DNA from: Patiria miniata
Taxonomy: Eukaryota > Echinodermata > Asteroidea > Valvatida > Asterinidae
NCBI RefSeq assembly: GCF_015706575.1
Contig: NW_024037057.1
Coordinates: 4,483,501-4,547,500 of the forward strand
DNA: 64,000 bases
Direction of reading: 5' to 3'
Shown: in pieces, positions 57,601 through 64,000 of the stretch
Layout of the letters: each line of letters starts with the position of its first letter
Numbering within the stretch: the first letter of the stretch is position 1
Program-made: the position numbers and the translations under genes
The notes under the pieces: model-generated
What the model was told of the DNA's origin: nothing
The model's input: the letters and a program-made list of their open reading frames with translations, nothing else
Databases searched by the model: none

Positions 57601-58240
57601 GCAAACTCTTAGTGGCGCTCTGCATTCTGAATCGCCAAAATTGTAGGATTTGGGTCATCCCCCATCCCCCTCCCCCCCCCCCCCCCCCCCACTCGCCAGC
57701 ACAGATTTACGCCACTGGCCGTCATTGCACTCGCGTGGTCACGATTCTAATCATGCCACCGGCTGACGTTAATGTGACATTGTATTATAATGGTATCATT
57801 CCCTAGACTAAGCGTAAGTACAAGAAAAAATGCATTTTCCCAAGCTAGCTAAAGGAGCTGAATTTAAATCAGACAAACAATATTCCCTCGTAAATATTTT
57901 GTAAACGGGTCTGTAGTTTGATATAAATATAATGAGGTAGTGGAAACTTGCTAGAATTTCACTCAATCAGCGCGATATGTCAGTGCCGGCCGAAAGACGC
58001 GCGACGCGAAACAATTGATGAGACAGAATAAGGACGAGTTTTGAATATAAAGGTTAATTGCTCGCACTGACTCTGAATAGTCAACTGCTCCGTACATAAG
58101 AATGATTGTTGAAAAGAATTACGTAACAGCATTCATGTGTATAGCGCTATGCTGGTGCGTCTTTCGTGCAGCTATGAAACACAAAGTAACTCTTCCACTG
58201 CGGAAATAATGATTATGTTTTAAACGCAAAGAGAAAAGCA
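54650..58240. other. No gene recognised
   Basis: Only short frames without domains, conserved splice structure or paralogues in the window. Contains C-runs at 57,241 and 57,670-57,690 (TCGCCAGC..GCCACTGGCC nearby), and GACTTGG(C/A)CCAAGTCT near 55,527 and 55,900. It could hold upstream regulatory sequence of the right UBL-DD-NLR gene. Confidence 0.4.
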
Positions 58241-58244
58241 CCTA

Positions 58245-58330
58245 CTGAAACAGCCTAGTTGTTAAGCTGTCTGACAGCGGACCCCGGGTTAGGGGTTCGA
58301 ATCCGCTTGGTGTCATTTTTTGGGTTTCGA
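58245..58330 (+). repeat. tRNA-like SINE head
   Basis: CCTAGTTGTTAAGCTGTCTG (A-box-like) and GGGGTTCGAATCCGC (B box) lie at tRNA spacing, but acceptor pairing is poor. About 350 bases of further repeat-like sequence with CTCGGTCGGTCGGTAAGCTG follow, to about 58,690. This is compatible with a SINE body. Confidence 0.5.
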
Positions 58331-59137
58331 TGCCCGCTGTTCTGTCATTTAAGAGTATTAATTTCCCGTCGTCATTTACCAACAGCAGTTAGCTCGGTCG
58401 GTCGGTAAGCTGACTCACAAGTTGGGACTGTCTGCGAAGTCCAGGTTGGCATCTGCGTATAGGTACGGGGTTCTTTTGCTGACTCGGCAGCAAGGCTTAG
58501 GGTGCCACCTCGTTTCCTCCCTTTATGGTGCCTGACTTTCGAGTTACATGGATGGACAGGGAAGGAGGTGTGGTGGGCCGGGTACCGAGTCCCAGAAGAG
58601 TTCTATATGGAAGTCGGTAAGGGGCTCATTGAGTTAGGGTCATAAGTCCGACTCCTGAAGACTTGGCCATCGCCACATAACTTTTTGTTTTATTTTCTTT
58701 CTTTTCTATCGGAGGACTATTGCAAGAATGATTATTTGTTTATATAGAGAGCTTGTACTGTAAATCGTTCAAAATTAGTTTTTAAAATTGCTGGAAAATA
58801 CAAAATTCAATCCAGCTATGTTTTTTTTTTATTTTCTTGTCGCAAAACTGTATGTAAATGCTCATCAATACCTTTGCGCATACCTTGTTCAGGCCTGTTC
58901 CCTAATCCCAGACTGCGGGGGGGGGGGGGATGTCTTTAAATCCTATATTGTTTTTATATGCGACCGCAAAGCCCTGAAGGTGTGGGTTAGGGAAACGCTT
59001 AAGAGCCACAGGACGAAGACCTTTCAACTACATTGATGTGATTAGCAGAGACACCTGATGTGATATTGAAGACCTTCCGTACATAATGATGGATAAAGAA
59101 ACCGCTAGCGATGATGATAAATAATAAAAGAAAGGTT

Positions 59138-59349
59138 CTACTGCTCACGATGACCGAGTGCTGGTTTGCCGATGTCACGGAGGGCTTCATCCAGCTCGGT
59201 GAGCGCTAGACCCTCCTTGGCCTCGCTGTCCAACCATCGCTCCAGGTCCAGCACACATCGCCCCGTGATGTCCCGGGTGCGCTGGAGACGACTCCTCGCT
59301 GGCAGTGACTGCCGACGCTCGTAAAGAACGGACAACAGTTTCCGACATT
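59138..59349 (-). CDS. Second and last exon of a small secreted protein
   Basis: From acceptor CTTTGACAG in phase 1 it encodes ECRKLLSVLYERRQSLPARS, RLQRTRDITGRCVLDLERWL, DSEAKEGLALTELDEALRDI and GKPALGHREQ, then stop. It joins G|AA (Glu) to the signal-peptide exon at 60,840-61,005. It is GC-richer than its surroundings, which fits purifying selection. Two cysteines (ECRKLL, GRCVLD) may form one disulphide. The helical end ERWLDSEAKEGLALTELDEALRDIGK recalls the last helices of a death domain, but this is too short to be a full one. No family recognised. Confidence 0.65.
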
Positions 59350-59411
59350 CTGTCAAAGATTTGGCATTAATTACAAATTGGTTTGAAAAGCACCATTGAC
59401 AGTCCGCTCAC

Positions 59412-59893
59412 CAGGGCCCAATTTCACGGCGCTGCTTAACAGTTAGCAGAAAAGTTGTGTTTAGCATAGCAGAAAAATGTGCTAACCTTAAGCACTATTT
59501 CACGGCGTGGACGTGCTAACGGTCGCGCGTGCATGGAGATTTCTATTGTTACGTCACTTACACTTAACTTACACTTACGATTTAATGGGAATAAGTATTA
59601 GGCTTTATAAGCCTTTATGACCCCATATCTTTTCCAGTACTCGTCGAGCTCATGTTTGAAAGATTTTTTGGTCTTGGCATTCACAACATAACTTGGTAGA
59701 TCGTTCCAAGTGTTGACTACTCTCTGGGAGAAAAAGTCTTGCCTGCATCTAAGATCACTAATTAGTTAAGCTAATTTTTCCTCTCAATTGAGCTTGCCTT
59801 TTGCTGTGCTTATGCTTACGGTCTCCCTGAAATAGACGAAGGCTCTGTTAGCAGAAAATCGTGTGCTTAGCAGCGCCATGAAATTGGGCCCAG
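59412..59893. mobile_element. MITE with GGGCCCAATTTCACGGCGCTGC ends (cited in two parts), carrying a LINE tail
   Basis: The left end GGGCCCAATTTCACGGCG then CTGCTTAAC is matched by the inverted right end CAGCGCCATGAAATTGGGCCC; the agreement is about 18 of 20. The 480-bp element lies just outside the acceptor of the secreted-protein exon. Its middle (59,605-59,755) is a piece of a LINE in reverse. Confidence 0.7.
59605..59755 (-). mobile_element. 3' fragment of a CR1/L2-like LINE
   Basis: On the minus strand RQDFFSQRVVNTWNDLPSYV followed by VNAKTKKSFKHELDEYWKRY is the conserved end of many CR1/L2-group reverse transcriptases (FFS.RV...WN.LP..VV.A.....FK..LD..W). About 50 codons remain, enclosed in the MITE at 59,412-59,893. 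Confidence 0.7.
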
Positions 59894-59937
59894 CACGCAC
59901 ACACACGTGTGTATTTGCCTGCAATCGGGACCCCTTA

Positions 59938-60302
59938 GGCTAAAAAAAGTCTCCGGTTTCTGGTATGGAGCTTGCCCAAAAAGTGGTGCGGCGACGCTTT
60001 TTTTTTTTTTTTACCTGACTTTTTTGCTTCAAATGTCTGCTGATGACTGCAAATGGTGCCCGACTAAACTTAGTGCAAAATGTACGGGAGTCCAGTGAGT
60101 CCACAAAAAGCTTATTCTCGATCACACCCCCATCTAAAAACACGTTAAAACTGTGCTGCAGCAGAATTCCAGTCAAACCAGTGAGTTTGGCGGTTTTGTG
60201 ACATCATCTTTTATTGAAAAAAAAAACCTTTTCATTTTGCCGACGCGCAGGGCTACGGCGACGCGCGCGCATACCAGAAACCGGAGACTTTTTTTTTTGG
60301 CC
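59938..60302 (-). mobile_element. Harbinger-like MITE, copy 2, inverted relative to copy 1
   Basis: Ends GGCTAAAAAAAGTCTCCGG and CCGGAGACTTTTTTTTTTGG; flanked by TTA and TAA. The body matches 10,357-10,723 on the opposite strand (ACCATTTGCAGTCATCAGC, TTTTAACGTGTTTTTAG, GGTTTGACTGGAAT). The two lie 49.6 kb apart. Confidence 0.75.
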
Positions 60303-60678
60303 TAAGTGTTCCTCTTTTGTTTGTTCTCTTGTACAAAGTGTTCCTCTTGTGTTTGTAAGAAGACCTCTCATATGTTTTGTACACGAATCCAAATTGAGGA
60401 CCTTCTTAACAATATGTCCTCTATTGTTCAACGTCCACTATTGAATGCAGAAACAAACTCACACACACACGCCCACACAGTTACATACGTTGTGTGGACA
60501 TTCTTTTCTTTTCGTGTAGTTAAGAAAAACCTGTGAAAAAAAATCATTTTACTCACACTGTGAAAACTCTTTCAACCCGATTTTCTTTCCTATGATTGCC
60601 TTTAGGCTAGTGTTTCACGAATAAACCTAACCCAAAAAAATTCCTTTAAGTCTAAACCTGTTTTCCAGAAAGGGTGAA

Positions 60679-60797
60679 ACATTGTGTGGACGTGGGAAAG
60701 TCCACACAATGTCGCTGCTACCTGGTTTATGTGGACCTCCTTTATTCGGAAGTCCCATAGAGCTATATTAAATAGTAATATAATATAGCTCTATGGG
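60679..60797. repeat. Two adjacent hairpins
   Basis: ACATTGTGTGGAC / GTCCACACAATGT (60,679-60,712) and CCCATAGAGCTATATTA / AATATAGCTCTATGGG (60,754-60,797) are inverted pairs. GTGGAC and GTCCACACA(G/A)TG recur between them. They lie just inside the donor of the signal-peptide exon, probably a small element in the intron. Confidence 0.6.
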
Positions 60798-60839
60798 AAG
60801 TCCACACAGTGAATGTAATGCTTGTACAAAACAACCGAC

Positions 60840-61005
60840 CTTCATCAGATAGCTCACTCGACAAGATGTTTAACTCATTGTCATTGATTACACTGGCAGA
60901 GCAGATTGTAGACAAGATGATGACAATGCTTGCGAGAAGCATTCCAAGATGGCATTCCTTCGGTCTCAGTTGACTCTTTGATCTTCGCATTAGGATGCTT
61001 TTCAT
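60840..61005 (-). CDS. First exon of a small secreted protein (signal peptide)
   Basis: ATG at 61,005 opens MKSILMRRSKSQLRPKECHL, then the hydrophobic stretch GMLLASIVIILSTICSAS and VINDNELNILSSELSDE, ending in phase 1 at donor GTCGGT. The ~18-residue basic n-region followed by 17 hydrophobic residues and small residues (CSAS) fits a signal peptide cleaved after CSA or SAS. A second in-frame Met (MRRSK, five codons later) or third (MLLAS) could be the true start. The precursor would be ~126 residues, the mature chain ~85-90. A hormone-like or antimicrobial role is possible but nothing in the sequence decides it. Confidence 0.65.
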
Positions 61006-61465
61006 TGTGTTTTTCAAGTTGAAACCAGTCCTTTTACCAGCTTCAGTGCATCTCTTAGTTTAAACTTTTTGACTCGACTGCGTGAGCGAACGTGTAACGC
61101 CCATAGACCATAGATATCAAATTAAAAGACATAGAACTGGTAACGCCCGCGCAAAGCGCATTCGATGCCAAACGCGCAGAGACGATCACGCGCGTGGCAA
61201 CCGTGAGCTCCAAATTCAAGGAAGGATATGCTCCATATAAAATCATATAATATGAATATGGTGTATTCATGATTATGCAGCCCGGCGGGCGAATATTTTA
61301 TCTACACAATAGTACTGGGTGACCATTTTTCAGGCGACTTGAATCAACGCTATAGGATTTTAGAGCGCCGCGTACAATCCTGTAACATTTTACCTACGCG
61401 CGCGGGCGTATACCCTCTCCACGTGTGCGAAAGTATATAATTTAAGAATTGCGGAATTTTGCCGA

Positions 61466-61545
61466 GCACCGCCATTGCCTAGTGGTTATGCAGGCTAGTT
61501 AATGATCAGGGGTCTTGAGATCGAATCCCGACCCTGCCCTGTCAG
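61466..61545 (+). repeat. tRNA-like SINE head
   Basis: GCACCGCCATTGCCTAGTGG then TTATGCAGG (A box) and GAGATCGAATCCCGACC (B box) are spaced as in a tRNA. The end CCTGCC does not pair well with the start, so SINE rather than tRNA gene. Confidence 0.6.
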
Positions 61546-61853
61546 ATTTTGCTTTTTTTTTCAACAAGACAAAGTTTGATCTTAGAAACGTTATTTTTCA
61601 GTCGGATACAACTTGTAAAGCAGCAATTTCCTTTTTCTTTTCTGATCCGAGGCTCTTGAGGATTTTTTTTAAAAAGGGAAATGAAGTCCGAAATCCGTAC
61701 CAAGTTGAAAAACAGTAGTCTCCACTCCAGCCTGTTTATTGTAACCATGCCCCATAGGAAAGCGCATAAGGTACCCCAGATAGTTGTGTAATAAAAAATA
61801 TCGCGCCCGGCGGGGGGGGGGGGGGGGGCATGTGAGAGCGTTACATACAGAGT

Positions 61854-62755
61854 TTGACTGATTTCAGTAGATCCATCATCCGATGGTATGATCGGATGGA
61901 GGCCGTAGCCACTGTTCCAAAAGAAAAGGAAGCATTGTCCCAACTTCGAGAGGGGGCCCTGAAAGAACAGTTTGTGCGGGAGGGGGGGGGGGCTACGGAT
62001 GCGGCAGTGCGCAGAGAATTACGTGGGTTAGTGGTCGATCACATGTGGTGCAAAAGTTAGCAATTCCGACTTGATCAATCTGCCATCAGCACCCCCCTCG
62101 CGTGCACGCGCCTGTATTCATCAATGCATATGCAACACCATCTCTATGCATATGCAGCAACATTGCTTGACTAGTCTTGACTCAAGTTGGAATTGCCTTA
62201 AGTCGGTATCTTGGGTTGCTGAATCACTTGAAAATAACATGTACATGTACGTTTTTAACATGATGGTCCGGATTCCACGCATGAGGGCGCACGTTATGAA
62301 CTATAAGGACGTATGCGATATGCGCTGTGAGTGGATTGAAGCACAGACCGAGCGCAACCCAGACTTGGCCAAGTCTATGCGGGGGGGGGGGGAAGGCTAC
62401 TGATGCGGCAGTGCGCAGAGAATTGCGTAGGTTAGTGGTCGATAACCCCAAATCATCCTTCTATGAGATGAGAAACCTTGCCCTCAAGCTGTTCCAAGAT
62501 GTGAATAAGCCCTCTGTAAATATAGTTGGGAATGAGCAGGTTTGGTCTGTAGAGCCTGGTGAATATCACCTTGAAAAGGTGGTAGCCAAGGATTCGGTTA
62601 GCATTAAGGTACTTAATAACTTGGTTGAAAGCCAAAAGGCCCTCAATTCCATGTTGGACAAATTGATACAGCAGCAAGCTGTCATGTTGCAACAACATGC
62701 TGCAACGACCAACCGCCTTAACCGTCTGACTATACAGTTATGGAGAAGAAACTAG
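61854..62755 (+). mobile_element. LTR-kin retroelement fossils: two gag-like pieces
   Basis: Two neighbouring pieces share ATDAAVRRELR.LVVD, a pattern common in gag-like proteins of LTR-type retroelements; the second continues into a helical stretch (LNNLVESQKALNSMLDKLIQ). Both are broken and adjoin G-runs. Boundaries and family are uncertain. Confidence 0.45.
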
Positions 62756-62929
62756 GGGGATGTCCAGATCAGACAAGTGGTCTACTTTCTGCAATCGCGC
62801 AAGTCATGCATTTTAATTTTTAACCAGAAATCAACACATCAAATAGTTTCTTACAAAAGGTTCAAACAGCCCCACTTCATCAACCAAATACTGTATAAAT
62901 TAGCAAGATGACAAAAGTGGATACAAAAT

Positions 62930-64000
62930 ATTTATTACAACTTTATTTCGTACCTCAAACATATGTCCGTCAACTGATTAAAATACTTAAACCTTTTGTT
63001 ACAATAACTCCCACTGACTCTCGGGAGATAAACAAATGTAATCAAATTAAATTCTGTAAGTTAACACTGTAGTTGACGATTTTCAGTATTAAACTGTATT
63101 GATCCTTTATACACTTTGTCATTCGTGTCTGATATAAGGGGAAAAAGAACAATTATTTCCCACTGGAAAAGGTACAACAATTAATCAGAACTGTCAAAAG
63201 TACACTTCCAATGTTTTTGTCTTGTCAATACATGTGTTACTTAAACTCGATATACCCAGTATTTTGTGCTTAAAACAGTCAAAAACACTGCCCATCACAC
63301 CATCTAACTTTGCTAAGCGAGTTTGCGTGATCTGCAGTTTTTTTCAGTCATTACTCAGCGTTGACGTGGTTTGTGCCTCATATTTAGTTATCATCATCAT
63401 CATTCGTTCCCTTAATAACTTTGAATATGAATGAAGTTTAGCGATTGATAAAAAATATTACAGCAAGACTGTGATGTATTCAGATATTATATGTGTTTTA
63501 ATCAGCTTCCAAGAAAGAACAACTTTGAACCCTGACATAGCTCCCTTGAAATCTTTGTAGAAACTTTTTATCTTATAATAATTTAGATAATCAATGTGAA
63601 CTTCTCTTTATTATCGATTTCTAACAAAACCTGGTGTTAACCCACCAAAATCTGACATGTTCTGAAGTGAAAATGCAACATCGCAATGACATAAGATGCA
63701 CTTACACAGCACAATTCACAGTAAGTGTTACATTCACAGTAAGTGTGGAACTTTAACAGTAAATGTTTCAGAAAACAAATTTGGAATCATCAATATTAAA
63801 TATCTGATATAAGTATTATATTATATAACTTATGAAGTGAAGCCACAGGTAAACATGACATGTGCAGTTATCGCACCAAAAGGACTGGCTTCAAGTTTGG
63901 TGTACTGTCCAAAGGAGTTTAATACATTTAATACCGACCGTATTAATCAGGTGGCCTCTGTCCAATAAACAAATACACACATTGAATTGTATGTAAACTT
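62930..64000 (-). repeat. Duplicate of 25,365-26,690; possible minus-strand 3' UTR
   Basis: Begins with two AATAAA motifs on the minus strand and follows the order of blocks in the 25.4-kb copy to the window edge. The matching gene body, if any, would lie beyond 64,000. Confidence 0.6.

Noticed and set aside
58245-58330. Functional tRNA gene (also considered at 43.7 and 61.5 kb)
   Set aside because: Promoter boxes are present but the acceptor stems do not pair and longer repeat-like sequence follows; SINE heads fit better.

Overview
The window looks like a piece of an invertebrate deuterostome genome. An echinoderm is my best guess and amphioxus or a hemichordate remains possible. The reasons are intron-rich genes, death-domain and NACHT-LRR immune genes in a local array, an AT-rich background full of small inverted-repeat transposons with long G tracts, and a non-LTR retrotransposon with an apurinic-type endonuclease. 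No organism-specific marker was found, so this is inference.

All host genes I can support lie on the minus strand and are read here from splice signals and reading phase. (1) 1-943: an exon with a death domain (DD) followed by a coding tandem repeat, open to the window edge. (2) 16,102 to 4,478: a candidate adaptor-like gene. It has a 17-codon first exon, a DD exon, an approximately 8.4-kb intron, a second DD exon with a charged tail, a TRADD-N-like exon in two tandem copies (one short), and two small 3' exons. (3) 20,724 to 17,732: the 5' part of a gene with a basic N-terminal exon, a two-exon ubiquitin-like fold (UBL1), a DD, a linker and a second two-exon UBL2, followed by a decayed DD exon. 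(4) 53,311/49,031 to 32,596: the fullest copy of the same plan, basic exon - UBL1 - DD - linker - UBL2 - DD with long charged tail - NACHT - LRR. The LRR part consists of about five super-repeats of 160 residues and contains one frame break inside a shortened repeat. (5) 61,005 to 59,138: an unrelated two-exon gene for a small secreted protein.

The death-fold exons and NACHT exon all enter in phase 1, and the death-fold exons also leave in phase 1. Any of them can therefore follow any other without breaking frame. Together with the repeated first exons (43.2, 48.8, 53.1 kb) and duplicated exons, this makes the locus look like a modular, still-rearranging innate-immune array. Joining UBLs, DDs and a NACHT-LRR in one transcript suggests a receptor that signals through DD oligomerisation and ubiquitin-type interactions; this is inference from the domains.

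The rest is mobile and repeated DNA. A 7.9-9.8 kb LTR-like unit with a 53-bp minisatellite sits inside an older duplication. Two opposed copies of one Harbinger-like MITE lie at 10.4 and 59.9 kb. A 2.4-kb foldback element (11.5-13.8 kb) has arms built from a 14-bp motif. There are hAT-like MITEs (one with a perfect 8-bp target duplication), a short-period minisatellite at 21 kb, segmental duplications at 22.5-27.4 and 62.9-64 kb, a LINE at 28.3-31.9 kb, retroelement fossils at 44.7, 49.8 and 61.9-62.8 kb, and tRNA-like SINE heads at 43.7, 58.3 and 61.5 kb. The intervals 32.0-32.5, 55.0-58.2 and 62.8-62.9 kb hold nothing I recognise.
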